52,188 nucleotides of DNA from Plakobranchus ocellatus (GCA_019648995.1 BLXT01003784.1:227232-279419); one strand, 5' to 3'; numbered from the stretch's first letter, positions 39,034 to 51,004 are shown. The notes: generated by a model not told the origin, from the letters alone. Translations and numbers: made by a program.

Positions 39034-42000
39034 GTAGAGTATATTTTGATCTCAAATAATTTTTGAAAGACAAGAGTGCTGATAACTAAGAAGGGACAAG
39101 AGCAGGGAACCCAGAGTTTCAGATCTAATCTAGATCATTAGATGGAAGTGTCTTCCGAGACCAGAAGTCTCTAGTCCTAGAATCTAGATCTACACATGTA
39201 ATCTAGGTTTGGATCTAAATTATAAATCGAGATAAGTCTTATTTATCTATTCTCTCTAGATTAGACTCTTAAAAACTAGAGCTTTTCTAGAGACCATAAA
39301 TTGCGTCTAGTCCTTGAACGACAATCACAATGCAGAAAAAGGTAAAAAAAAACAAACATCAGTGGTCCCAATTAGTTACTGTGGGTTTTGTTTAGGCCTC
39401 TAATAATACTGGCGAGATGAAGTGGTTTTAGTTGACAAGGTCCGATTTGGAAATAAAAGGCGAGAGTTTTCAAGAACTTGTGTTTCATTTTCACATTTCA
39501 TTTCGTCCTAAATTGAATGAATCAACTAGAATTAGAATAGATCTAGATCTAGATTAGTAAAAGACTTCATTTCTTCAAACTTATATTGGTTTGATAGCGA
39601 CCACAGATGGTAAGGATTACTCGGAAAGATACCCACATCAGGAACCTTCAGAATGAAAGGAAATACAATTTTACGCGTCTTTATCTAGCTCTTGTGTTCT
39701 CAACTGCTTTTCCATTTGTCATTTTCTTTCATATTATTTTAAAACCCTGTGAAAGTGTGACTGACCAATTGCTCAAAATGAAATTGATACATGCGTTACG
39801 GGGAATTGAGATTGTCCCATATTTAAACATCAATTATGAATCATTTATGGATGAAATAAATGGCGTGTTCTACAAACAGGTCTCAAATTTCTATGTCAAT
39901 TATTTGATTCATTAAACAAATGAATACCTTTTTCTTTTGGTATGTGTGTTCCTGACACAATAATTTTAAGCTATTCAAACAAGACAGGGCTGTTTTGTTG
40001 ATTTACATTAAAAAACAAAAAATTGTTTTGCAAACATCCTTAAAAACATAGCACACGTTATCTGTTTCTAATATACATGCATTTGGGACATCTCGCTGCT
40101 CTAAAATTGGGAAAGAGTTGAAACTTGGCTGTTTCAATACGGTACATTTTTTTTAGGTTTTTTTTAGGTTTAAAGCATGATCGGAGAGTTCGTATGTTTA
40201 CCGATGACCCCATAAGTTATTTTTCCTTATTGAACTTCAAACTTGCCTAGCCTGCTAATACTTTTTTCTTCCATTGTTCTGCCTGAAGGTCTTTTGCTTG
40301 ATTGGCTGTATTGAAAAACATAATAGAACTTAATAAAAGTTTCCTCAGTTCTTGGTCAACTGTGTAAGTTATGAGAAGAGATCACCATTCTCAGTTAGAG
40401 ACTTTTTGCTGCAATTAGTCACGCAGGTTTTCTTTTAATTGCATATTCTTTTTTTTCTTTTTTTCACAAACTACTAGATGCCTCCATATAAAAGAATAAT
40501 TTTAATTAAAAAAAAATTAGCCTACATAAAAAGAAACAGGACACGGCTAAAAATAGACTGGGTTACAATACCAAAAATAATGTACTGAGTGACCCATGAG
40601 CCACTGGGAAGATAAATGCACTCTGCTTGAGCACCAGTTGCATTGTTGTGCACTAGGGCCAGCTTAATATATACAAGTAAGTTTAGATAACGTTAAAAGT
40701 TTGCAGCTGGTGGTGTCTGGGGAGAATGGGAGGGTTAGGTCGGTGGCACACAGAGAAAGTCATACGTTATACGCCGCTCGCAATAGTACAAGCCATTTGC
40801 TGCACTTCAATTTCCATACGTCGCTTTTGAGAGGAAAATAAAATTATAGGTTATCGTCATATGCCGTTCTTTCCACAATAAAAGTCATACGTTGTACGAC
40901 TTTTGCAACCAGTCAAACAGAATGTACACATGCGGGTCAATGCTGGCAAAAAAGTATGGCTGACATCGAGATAATGATTTTTCTGTGGTGGTTACATAGA
41001 AAGTATTATCGAAGAAAAACTATAAAGCGCTCGATGTTTGTCAGACCAATTTATGTCTCACGTGAAGTAGAAGGCGAATATCATACATTGTTTAAAGAAA
41101 TTATCAAGGATGACGAAAATTTTTAAATTACACAAGAATGTCACAGCGCTCATTGTTCGAGCTTTTAACAATTGTAGAACCTCACATTTCACCCGGTTGG
41201 ACCAATTACAGAAAGTCTATATGTTCTGAGGAAAGGCTTGTCATTACTTTGCGGTAAGTTAATGTTCACAGTCTGCCAAACGGCGTATGGAAGACAAAAT
41301 TAATGAACAAGTGCATTACAAAACGAACGGCTTACGGGAGGAGTCGAGCAGCACATGAACAATGTCACATGACCGTGTCGGTGAGGGCAGCGGCAAACAG
41401 CGAATGACGAATGGCTTTTTTTGTGTGACTGAAATTTAGGTACGTTTGCGTCATACGCGTACGGTGTATGGAATATGGATCTCCTGTGTGATGCTCGATT
41501 CATTCCATATAGTGTTCATTAGCGTCGAATGACGAATAACGTATGGCGAGCGACGAATGACTTTCTCTGTGTGATGCCGGGCTTAGAGAGTCCTTCAAGC
41601 AAAATATCACATTTTTATTACTTTTCTGTATCTCAATTCACATTTTGACTGATGTTAAAAATTCATGATTTTTGGTCAGGTGTAAATTAGATGCATTGTA
41701 TCAACTTTAATGCCACTTTGGTGAAGTGAGGGTCACTATTGCCTAAACTTATGCCAAGCCTTGTATATACAATGATATCTAGGCTTCTTTGAGCAGACTG
41801 AGACTAACCATAACACTATGAAGGCCACTATTCCTTAATGCCGAGCCTTAGATACACTATGCTGCTGTAGCCAATTAAAGAGAGTATCATCAGTGTTAAG
41901 TCTATGGAAGATACTGCTTTTCATTTGGCTATGGTAATATGGTCAAAGATACATTCCAAGAAATGAAACCAATACTGGCAAATAGAAACATAAGTATGAA

Positions 42001-45000
42001 AATCAAAATAAGGGTAATTAAAATATATATGTATGGTCAGTAATTTTGTATGGCAGTGAGTGTTGGACAATAAACAAAGAAATAGAGAAAAAACTAGAAG
42101 CAGTAGAGATGTGGTTCATCAGAAGAATGATGAGGATATCATGGACAGAAAAAAAGTCAAATGAATTGGTACTGAAAGAGGCTAATCTCAAGCGATCACT
42201 AATTAAAACCATAAAACAGAGGCAACTACAGTTTTTAGGCCATATTTGACGACACAAGGTTTTAGAAAACTTAGCAATCACTGGAAAGATTGAAGGCAAA
42301 CGCAGTAGAGGTAGACAAAGAATAACTTTTATTGAAAATCTTAAGTCATGGGCAATAGGCAAGGGTAGCAATAACAACTTAGGTTAACTGAGGGTAAATT
42401 TGAGTGGAGGAACGTGATTGCAAATGTCTGTTCCAGACAAGGTACCTGATTATGATGATGAGTATAATAGGCTTCTTTGACTAGACTGACCAACCTATAA
42501 CAATTTAAAAATCATGTGACCTACTAATATTTTAACCTTAATTGTCACATCAATTTACTCAGAGGTGTTTCTCATGTGTGGAAAACCTTCCCACACAATC
42601 CACACAATCATTCTAATTCGTCAGATCATGACACCAATTTGGACTCTCCTTCAAAAAGTGCTATGAATAGTTAGTATATGCCATCACCATGATCAGTGGT
42701 GGTTCCCCAGCATAGAATCCTCATGATATACAGTAGAATTTTTAAAACAAATTCTACAGACTGCTGTAATCATTGGGGTTTTTTTTTTTTTGACACTGTA
42801 ATTTTAAACTTAAGAAAAAAAGCAATTTAGTCACAAACAAGTCATTTTGGTTTAAACGATTCTAACAATTATACATATGTATATGGTTCCATTGATTTTG
42901 TTGAATCATAGGTATAATGGGCAACAGAAATTCACAGAGGCTGCAGACTTGCTCTACAGAGGTGCCTTGATTTTATTGCGCCACAATCAAGTAAGATATT
43001 GTGTAAATTTTAGAATAAATTTAGAAATAATTAATGATACACTTTTAAATCATTTTTTTTCAATGGAGAAATTTGATAATAAATGTTCCGTTTTAAAAAT
43101 TTAATGGCCGGTTTAGTTTTAAAATTTAATGGCCATGTGGAGGGGCAGAAAAGTGATATGAATTTAAACAGGGTTTCATTGTTAAGATTGACTGGTAAGA
43201 AAAAATTAGTAATTTGATTTTTAATGTAGTGATTTTCCTACTTTGTTTAAAAATTGATGATTGGCTTGATTGAAAAAACTCATGACCTATTTGTAAATTA
43301 TTTTTTTGCAGCACAGCAGCGGAGCTGACTTAAGTCTTCTTTTTATAGATGTCTTGACCAAGTCAAAGTCAACTGTAACAGACACAATTATAGGTAGGTA
43401 CTAGATCTATCTTGTGAACAAAAAGATGTAATAATGTATTTCATGGTCAGTTTTAGATTGATTTAAATTTGTTCAGATGTTATTAGTTTTGGATAATTTT
43501 TTATAATCTGATATTTCAGTGTAGTAATGAAAAAACGGTTTTATGGTTTTCTCATCAATGAGTCGAAGAAAGAAAAACATGCGACATGAAAATGTTAGGT
43601 TCCTATTGAACTGTAAAAAAGCAAATTTCACTTCCTCTTTTTTTTTAGTGGGAACATTAATACAATTGTCTCTTTTTAGGACAAATCAGCACCTTGTTCG
43701 AGAGGATGGACCCTGAATGTCCAGAACGATACCCTTTCTTGACCAAAGCCATCAACTGGTCCAGCAAAGTCAATAAAAACCATAAAAGAGGTCATCCAGA
43801 CCTGCATCAGCGGTTTGGAGTGATATTCAAACAAGGTATTTTGACTTGATTTGATTACCAAGCTTAATTTTTCAATTGTTTCTTCTTTGAATATTAATGA
43901 TAAACATGTTAAAGCTATACCTGTTAATTAAATATCATATATATTAAGCTTGGGAAACTGTTGTCTTGGGACTGTATGCAATATATTACAATATTAATGG
44001 CAAATGCATCAAACCTCTGAAGTGCCTTTTTTGTGAAAAGGACTTCAGAGGTTTGATACGCCTGCCATCAATTATTATGCTTTTTTACGCATGTTTTTTT
44101 TAAAAGTCAGAATAATTTGAAAGCAGTAGTACCAATAACTTTCATAAAGTGTTACATCAAGGAAGAATTGCTCTTTACTCTCTCCTTTTTTTTTTCGTCT
44201 TTTTTTTTTTTTTTGTGTGTGTGTGTTTTTCTTTAGATGAAATTATACTGAAGTGTTTTTCTCAACATGTTTTATGCAAATGTATCAATGTATTTTCTTA
44301 TCATTTTCTTTTTTTATGCTTTTTTTTAAAATTTTTTAATATTTATTTTATTTTAGAACAAAATTATCCGCAAGCAAGGTACCACTATATTCATTCTTGC
44401 GATGGGGAAGGGTGTGCGCAACTTTTAGTTGAATTTCACACTTCCCATGGCTATTCTTCGGAAGTCGATATGTTCATTACTCAAGCTGTTTTACAGTAAG
44501 TAGCAAATATAAAAAAAATTGAATTTTTTTTTTTTATCTAATTATATGGAGTTCTGATAAAAAAGACAGTTAATGAAAGAAATCTGACCTATAAGGGTGT
44601 GAATGTTGGAATGGTTTTTGTTGTATTTATTTATTTATTTATTTACAGGCTCTGTTACTCAAAAGATGATAAGAGGAAAAAATAAGAATCACAGTTGTAT
44701 GAAAGACTTTAGATTTCTTTTCAAACCTAGATGTAGAATAATTTTAAAACAAGATTTTTGCAATGTTTGGATAAAGCAGTGGTTGGGTAGAAGTTTCAGG
44801 TGGTAAAATTTTTATGGTGATGAAAGTTGTGCTCATAATATGATGCATTCATTACCATACATAAGTGGTCGATAAAAGGGCTTTATTAAACACTAGAAAT
44901 AAGTTTTTGGACATGATTACATTGATTTTAAGAAGCATTTTTATAAGCACTGAGTAATATTTGGAATTTCAGCAGATATAATATTCTGTTCATAAGTAAC

Positions 45001-48000
45001 ATTAAGGTCATAATTTGCGCTCATTTGAATTTTAAATTGAAATATTTTGTTGCTTTTGATTAAGGGATAACGAAATGTAATAAATAAAGTTTGTTAAATT
45101 ATTGTGCTTTTCTGTATGAGACTAAGCTGTGCTTAAACATGTTGAATTTTTTTTTGTTTCAGGTATTTGTGCCTTCAAAACAAGACAACTGCCAGTCTAT
45201 GCTTTGAATTGTATACACAAAAGCATCCAGCAATTGACAAGGGCCCACCCTTTGGTCTTCCCTTACTGAATTTTATATGGCTGCTTCTTATAGCTCTTGA
45301 GGGGTAAGTAAATGCATAATTCTCTCACTATCCATCTAGAAAAAATATTCTGCCTGTCAAAGCACAGGTGCCACATCAAAGTCTCATAGAAAGAGGAAAA
45401 ACAGAGTCACTTATAGAAGCCTCAAAATTTAATTGGTTAATATCTGTTAAAGAAAATCATTTAGATGCATGGACACAAAGTCATTCAATGAAAGAAAAAA
45501 ACATTTTTTCTTTGAATTAATATTTCCAACTTCCATTAGTAATGAATACATGCATAATACCATTCCATTGTATGGGTTGTATGAGCAGTTTCTGATAATA
45601 ATATGGAAATTAGAAATTCAAGTAAAAAATACAATAGATACTGGTAACATAAAAGTTATTCTTAGTCATAGAATTATACACAAAGGCATGTTTTCAATTT
45701 ATTGATAAATTAAGCTGTAAAATTTAAATGATGCATAGACATTTAGCATTATGATTGAAAAAAGAAAAATTACTTCTATTTCTATTGATTCAAGTAATTC
45801 TTTTTTTTTTTTTTTTAACCATAATTTTTCTTTTACTTGGCTTAGGGGAAAACTGGCTGTATTTACTGTATTGTGTGAAAAATACCAAGTCTCCATCAAC
45901 AGAGATCCTAATTACAAGGAGGTAAATTTATCATTACTTGTGACCAAATCTGCCATTTATTATATAGCATCGAGGGTGAGAAGTACATCACATCTAGGTC
46001 AAGTTTGAAAACTTTCTAAAACAGCAGGGTAGGGTATGGCATGCAGCATAATATTGAATAATGTTAAAGCGAAGGCTACAAAAAAGACTTTTTAAAAAGA
46101 ATTTAAAGAGGGCGGTACATTGAGAAATGTGTAATCAGAATAGCTATATATTAGTACCTGATAAAAAATTGGAAAGTGCATTTTGCGTATGGGTTGGTAA
46201 AAATTTTGTTTCTCTATTTTTTTTTTGTTTGAGGAAGTAGTTTCCTCATTTTAACAAAGAGAGAGGCAATGAGCTGTTCATTTGTTTAGGCCTAGTGCCA
46301 ACTTTTTTTCAGTGGGTGTTGTTGGTAGCTACATACATATCTAAGGGCTGCTGTGATAAGCTATCAAAGCTAATCAAAGATAATGTGTACTTGATTTTAA
46401 TAGGATGAGATCATTATATTGTTTCTATTTCTTTGATTAGAGTAGGAGTCCATAGCTGCCAAGTGTTCCTTTTAACTCAATAACTCAGAGCGGCCGACGG
46501 AACAGTACGAATGACCAAGCGGCCGCTCCCAGCGGCCGCTAACACTATGAAAGAAAAGCAGCAGAGGGAGAAAACTCCATCCAGATGAGGAGAAAAAATC
46601 CGGACACAAAGAGTTAAAACGGATTTATTCTATTTTTGGACATTTTTAAGCACCTTATCCAGTTAATCTATTATTTACTTATTAAGTCCATTTTGCAGCA
46701 AAATTCTAATCTCATGATTGTATCCACAGTCCTTGGACTGAATTGGTCGCGGTGATTTTATATTCAACTGTAGGAATTTTCATCACTTTCAACTTCTAAG
46801 CTGCACAAACAATCCACTTGGCAACCGGCAAGCAATGCAGGCCAGGCTTGAAGAATTTTAGTCACACTCTTATTAATTGCATCCCCTAAGGCTTTAAATG
46901 ATCTGAGGGCAGGGGCAGGTTCTATGAAACTAGGCAGCAAAACTCAAATTTACTCAGGGGGACATACACTTGAAAGAGGCATTGGTATCTTATTTGATGA
47001 GACAACAGCAAAAAGTATTTGGAGTTGCAGCCAAACTGGTAGCCAAATCATTAATGGCATGGTGAATACTTGCACTATTAACTAGTGTCAGGTACAATTT
47101 CATAAAACTGAAAAAAACGTTTTTGTAATAGCTTCTAAGTAATTTTTATAGCTTTCATCCCATTATCCCTATCTACATGGAGCCAAAAAAATATCTTGAC
47201 CACCATTACCCTCAAAAGACCAAGTCAAATTGCTAGAAAGAACCTAAACATTTAGCAAGCTCATGTGACCAACTTAAAAAAAAAGCATACACAAATAAAA
47301 AAAATTGCTATCAAAGATAAAATTTTCAACTTTTATGTGAACTTTTCTTTTTCTCCCTAGAGCACGCTTTAAAAAGTTGGCACAACTGTTCAAGTGATTG
47401 TCCGTTCGGCATCGGGTTTTTAGATCTCTAACTCACCCAGTATTACTACAGCAATACAAATCTGTTGACTAAGACAAACTTTTCAAATTACTTTCTACTT
47501 TCTCGTTGTAAGTGAAGTTATAAAAACATTACAGTGTTTCAGATCCATCCATTTTCATTCTACAAGTCTAAAACACCAGTCCTCAAACAACTATTCAGAT
47601 CCTAGCAGTCCACTCTGACCGTGCCTAGGCCTAGCCTACTGAACAAAAATACTAGCATATAGAGAGGTCAATCGTCGGTCGTCGGGCCACTAGGCTGATT
47701 AATTTTGAATTCTGATAATGATATCTTAGAAAAATGGATGGGTTTTTTAAGATATAACTCCAGCATATATTTTTTTCAACAAAATCCTCCAATTTTTGCG
47801 AAAATTAGAAAAGGAAAGGGAATCATAGTTTCTTATACCCTAATGAACCAAATGAAAGCTATATAAACAAAAAGGCATTATTTTTTTAGCCTTCGGCCCA
47901 ACTGAAAATGGATCAGCTGAAAGCATGCGTTAAAGATACCTAGGCAGAGAGGGGTTTTACCTCTCTTGCTCGCAGCCACCATAAATCACTTTGCGGGGTT

Positions 48001-49500
48001 GAATTAATTTTTTCAGAAGTAATGGACGGATTGAAACCAAACAAAGCCCTACGCCTGCAAAAAGAATAGATGTATTTTTATGCGCATTTTTAAATATTGT
48101 AAACGAAACAAAAACATCCACAAATTGAACGATTTTTCAATGAAAATCTAGGCCTTGGCATTGCTGACGGAGGATTTGAGTACCATAGACGGTCTTTAGA
48201 GGAAAACGTGCCAGCAGGGCAAAGCCAGTATGTCATGAATTGAAGAAATTTTTTTTTTTAAACCTTAAAAAATCTGATTGCTATTTAAGTAGAGAAATGA
48301 GAAGAGTGCAGGAAAGTAAAAAAAAATTGGCCATAAATTTGCCAATACGGCTGCGCTAAACCATGATGCCAGTCTTACTTATTTTAATATTGAATAAGAA
48401 TTCAGGTTGAACTGATCAAATTCCTGGTCTCAGCCAGATTGAGGAGAGCATACTTCACTGTTTTTCTCAAGCACATACATATATGTTTATCTTTGAAAGA
48501 TAACTCTCTGTATGTCTTTTTCAGTACCTTGACCAGATAGGCCAACTATTTTTTGGAGTTCCTCCACCACAAAGAACTCCACAGGGGCTTTTTGGTAAAC
48601 TATTAAATTTTTTTTTAGTGATAAGATAGGTTAACTTTAGTTTGGTGTTTAATTTTGATTTTTGTATGTGTTTTTTTTTTTAAACAAGGAGACTCAGTAT
48701 TATTGAATGCAGTGTGTCTTGGTTATATCATGGCTTCTTGTTGGTAAATGTTTTGATTTCTTTTATTCTCACAATGGTTAGTAACTTTCTTATGTGAAGA
48801 TTGGTAAATCATGACCTCAATGTCTATGGAAAAAATTGAATGCGAAAACTTATTGATAGAAATAACAATGAAGTTAGTGAATAAACATTTTTTTAGGAAG
48901 TGAAGTCAAGTTTCAGTCTCTTTACTGCTGTACATTAAGTTAAAACCTGTGAAATCTATGGTGTCTGCCTACTGCGTAAGATACTCAGAGCTCATCATTG
49001 TTCTCAAAAAAAAAAAAAACCAAAATAACAAAAAAGTTGGGGCTCAAAGAAAAAAAGACGTAACAGAGGGACACCTAGGAGTTATGACCTTGGTGTGGCC
49101 CGTCCCTTTAGAGTATCAGTAGTTCAGGATCGAAACACTTGCCTGAGGGGGTATTTTTTCTGAAGACCTTCTGCTGCCTTGCTCTCACATGAGTACCTTT
49201 TTACCTTCGATTTGATGATGAGACTGAGATGTCATATTTGAAATATATGTATATTCATCTTCATTAGAGATATTTTTCTTGTAGAAATAAATTGCTTTTG
49301 TTCCTACAGGAAATCTGCTGCAGAATGTTCTTGTGGATGTGGATAGTGATGAGGAAGACAATATGGGAAGTTCCAGCACCAGTCATTTGCAAGGCAACAG
49401 AATGGGGAGTGGAATGCCTAACCTTCTCACCAACAGCTCAGCTTGCTCCTCTTCTTCTACAAGACAAGTTAAACCTGAGAGTAATTTTGATGTAGATTAA
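38924..49500 (+). CDS. GET4: GET4 (TRC35), tail-anchored protein targeting
   Basis: Coding exons: 38924-39033, 42912-42990, 43312-43393, 43680-43835, 44357-44495, 45163-45303, 45846-45921, 48525-48594, 49310-49500. All introns are GT-AG and all phases join: 1044 bases, 347 aa plus stop (human 327). GET4 is an alpha-solenoid protein of helical repeats. With UBL4A and BAG6 (Get5 in yeast) it passes tail-anchored membrane proteins from SGTA to the GET3/TRC40 ATPase in the cytosol. Signatures: [134 protein letters not shown], then LFGNLLQNV. The final 55 or so residues are acidic and Ser/Asn-rich, differing from vertebrate GET4. Intron 1 (3.9 kb) holds a Harbinger MITE and a LINE fragment. Confidence 0.96.
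39034..40734. other. GET4 intron 1, 5' part
   Basis: AGATCTAGATCT words continue to about 39.56 kb. The 39607-39915 (+) open frame of 102 codons has no recognised domain and no splice support; it may be chance. The remainder is AT-rich with nothing recognised. Confidence 0.45.
40738..41582 (+). mobile_element. Deleted PIF/Harbinger element, 845 bp
   Basis: 26-bp terminal inverted repeats: left 40738-40763 and right 41557-41582 share CACACAGAGAAAGTCAT and most of the outer bases (GGTCGGTGG versus GCCCGGCAT). TTA flanks both sides (40735-40737 and 41583-41585), the usual 3-bp Harbinger duplication. Subterminal regions are crowded with CATACG/CGTATG words, CpG-rich against an AT-rich background, probably transposase-binding sites. 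The interior keeps only the first transposase exon. It lies in GET4 intron 1. Confidence 0.9.
40956..41253 (+). pseudogene. Harbinger transposase exon 1 fragment
   Basis: ATG 40956 opens 56 codons ([19 protein letters not shown], then [19 protein letters not shown]) up to TAA at 41124-41126. The family sequence continues in a shifted frame: [21 protein letters not shown] and [10 protein letters not shown], ending at a donor CG|GTAAGT at 41254. This is the same N-terminal region as at 34084 but from a clearly different lineage. The DDE part is absent. Confidence 0.8.
41586..41884. other. GET4 intron 1, between two transposon remnants
   Basis: AT-rich sequence with the repeated word GCCGAGCCTTAGATACA / GCCAAGCCTTGTATACA near 41.75 and 41.84 kb and GACTAGACTGA/CAGACTGAGAC-like words; possibly a weak short duplication, otherwise nothing. 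Confidence 0.35.
41885..42463 (+). mobile_element. RTE-like LINE 3' fragment in GET4 intron 1
   Basis: Truncated copy that includes an open 67-codon frame (42046-42249): [46 protein letters not shown]. This is the typical C-terminal region after the RT domain. It ends in an (ATG)n-like simple tail near 42.45 kb. Same family as the minus copy at 6.79-7.20 kb and the body at 18.62-20.97 kb. Confidence 0.85.
42464..42911. other. GET4 intron 1, 3' end
   Basis: AT-rich with a poly-T run at 42780-42791; acceptor AATCATAG at 42910-42911. Nothing else seen. Confidence 0.5.
42912..42990 (+). CDS. GET4: GET4 exon 2
   Basis: Encodes [18 protein letters not shown] and LILLRHNQ. Enters in phase 2, leaves in phase 0; donor GTAAGA. 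Confidence 0.95.
43312..43393 (+). CDS. GET4: GET4 exon 3
   Basis: Acceptor TTTTTTTGCAG; encodes [15 protein letters not shown] and TVTDTII. Donor GTAGGT. Matches the position of the NSAADLSMLVLE segment in vertebrate GET4. Confidence 0.94.
43680..43835 (+). CDS. GET4: GET4 exon 4
   Basis: Acceptor CTTTTTAG; encodes [19 protein letters not shown], then [17 protein letters not shown]. Donor GTATTT. The W-S-S and GHP.LH motifs are conserved in the family. Confidence 0.95.
44009..44056. repeat. 15-bp perfect hairpin repeat (copy 1)
   Basis: TCAAACCTCTGAAGT (44009-44023) and ACTTCAGAGGTTTGA (44042-44056) with an 18-base loop, followed by TACGCCTGCCAT. A diverged copy with the same trailing TGCCTGCCAT lies at 51005. 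In GET4 intron 4. Confidence 0.9.
44357..44495 (+). CDS. GET4: GET4 exon 5
   Basis: Acceptor ATTTTAG; encodes [19 protein letters not shown] and [13 protein letters not shown]. Donor GTAAGT. The H.AD/CDGEGCA.LLVE block is one of the best conserved in GET4. Confidence 0.96.
45163..45303 (+). CDS. GET4: GET4 exon 6
   Basis: Acceptor GTTTCAG; encodes [24 protein letters not shown], then [15 protein letters not shown]. Donor GTAAGT. Confidence 0.95.
45846..45921 (+). CDS. GET4: GET4 exon 7
   Basis: Acceptor TTGGCTTAG; encodes [14 protein letters not shown] and NRDPNYKE. Donor GTAAAT. Confidence 0.95.
45922..48524. other. GET4 intron 7
   Basis: 2.6 kb, AT-rich, with the GC-rich TTAA-bounded patch at 46476-46613. 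No other coding or structured sequence recognised. Confidence 0.5.
46476..46613. mobile_element. Possible TTAA-bounded GC-rich MITE
   Basis: Bounded by TTAA at 46472-46475 and 46614-46617, beginning CTCAATAACTC and ending GACACAAAGAG. The ends are only loosely inverted (shared outer CTC). The interior holds two NotI-type GCGGCCGC palindromes 14 bases apart plus AGCGGCCGACGG, unlike the AT-rich surroundings. Confidence 0.4.
48525..48594 (+). CDS. GET4: GET4 exon 8
   Basis: Acceptor CTTTTTCAG; encodes [16 protein letters not shown] and PQGLF. Donor GTAAAC. The YLD.IGQLFFG motif is diagnostic for GET4. Confidence 0.96.
48595..49309. other. GET4 intron 8
   Basis: AT-rich with poly-T at 48670 and poly-A at 49005; no coding similarity. 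Acceptor TTCCTACAG. Confidence 0.5.
49310..49500 (+). CDS. GET4: GET4 exon 9 (last coding exon)
   Basis: Encodes [16 protein letters not shown], then a Ser/Asn/Gly-rich tail ending in ESNFDVD, TAA 49498-49500. The LLGNLL-like start and acidic patch fit the GET4 C-terminus; the tail is about 20 residues longer than in vertebrates. Confidence 0.94.
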
Positions 49501-50108
49501 TATTGTCATTCAACATGTTTACTCTTTATGCACTCAAAATCTTGCACTACCACAATACCTGCTTACAAAGCTTTCAATGACAACCTTTTCAAAATAATCT
49601 TCCGGGGGTTTTTACAAATTGAAACAGCTGCATTTTGATATTGCAGTGCTGAAAGGCATATACAAGACAAAAACCTTATTTGGCCCATAGGAAGCAGACA
49701 TATTGCATCAGATTCCATATATAAGTTAAAAGGGTTGGGCAATAGTTCTTAATATGATGCGTCTTTTCTTTTTCTTTCTTTTTCTTTTTAATTTATCTAA
49801 CGAAAGAGGTGATATGTTCTTAAACTTCAAGATTTTCAGTTTTGACCTGCTGTGCATGTTATATATATATATTTATATATTTTTAATATGAAATTTTTTT
49901 TCTCTTATGCAAGTAAAATTTCGTTTTTAAAAAAAAAGTAAGCAAAGAAGTATTTTTTTTTGTTACAGCTTTGCTATTGCTCCTTTGCAAAAATTTTGCT
50001 TTGTTTGTTTTTGAAAAAATGCCGCTTCTGAAGATGAACATTTTTTGATAATGCAGCAAGAGTGAATATCTTGCATGATATTGTCTGCCATAATGGTCTG
50101 TAGTATAA

Positions 50109-50114
50109 AATAAA
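50109..50114 (+). promoter_or_regulatory. Possible GET4 poly(A) signal AATAAA
   Basis: AATAAA followed within 10-25 bases by GTGGGTTCTGGTCATTTG, a usual downstream G/U-rich element. Chosen over other AT-rich words on that basis. Confidence 0.45.
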
Positions 50115-51004
50115 GTGGGTTCTGGTCATTTGTTTTACACATTTTTCATGCACAAGATGCAAAATTTTATTACTAGACCTGCCTACATTCTTGGCAGCAA
50201 AATCCTGCACTTTGCTCTTGTTGCGCAGTTCCATACATTTTTAAAAATCCTGGGATCTTTGCATTCATTTTTTCAGAATACTTTTCACAAAAGAAAAGAA
50301 AATCTGTGTATGCTAGGCTGCTTTCCAACTGGTCGCATCACAGTTTAACCATTTAATCACATGAAAAAAGAAACACATTTTCTTTGCATCACTTGTCTTA
50401 AACAAAAAAAAAAATCGCTGAATTTGAGCTAATCAACTTAAACTGAGCAGCCCTCATAATCCAAAAGCATTGAGTGTTCATCATTCTTTCCAATGGTATA
50501 TATAGATATATCTTTACTTTTTGTATTGTTCAACTTTAAAATTGACCACAAGTTGACTAAAAGGCCTTCATTTTGTTATTAATATTGTGGAATATCATTT
50601 GTGTGCATAATTGGAAATCTTTTTGGCATGAATATTGTTATTATAGGGTTGATCCATGCCTCCATATCACTTATTAAATCTAGATCTATGCAGACCTATA
50701 ATTTGTGATTTAATGTGTTTTGATGGTCAAGTATTTATTTTCAGAAAAAGATGTTTTTTTTAATGCGCATTCTATTTATGTATGGAATGGTTAATAATCA
50801 TATAGCAGGACACAATATGGAACCTCCACGAGATTAAATCATACTGTGAAAAAAAGAGGCCGGTGACTTATAATTTCTTTTTAAGACTGAAAATCAAGTG
50901 TAGCTTTTGATTTTAATTTGAGAAATTTGCTCTGTGAAGTTAAGAAAGCTGCAGATGACTGGAAGCTCAGAAACTATTAGTATAATTTATCAATTGTAGG
51001 TGAA

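Noticed and set aside
39607..39915. 102-codon open frame in GET4 intron 1 as a separate gene
   Set aside because: AT-rich composition, no recognisable domain, no splice signals or polyadenylation context to support it.
42018..42377. 119-codon minus-strand open frame
   Set aside because: It is the antisense shadow of the RTE-like LINE C-terminal region read on the plus strand.
43980..44110. Hairpin at 44009 as a microRNA precursor
   Set aside because: The stem is only 15 bp with an 18-base loop, shorter than animal miRNA precursors, and it has a dispersed diverged copy; a repeat element is more likely.
9878..49500. Functional cluster of CDK2AP1, DPH7 and GET4
   Set aside because: The three proteins act in unrelated pathways, spacing is several kilobases to tens of kilobases, and I know of no conserved linkage of these genes in other animals.
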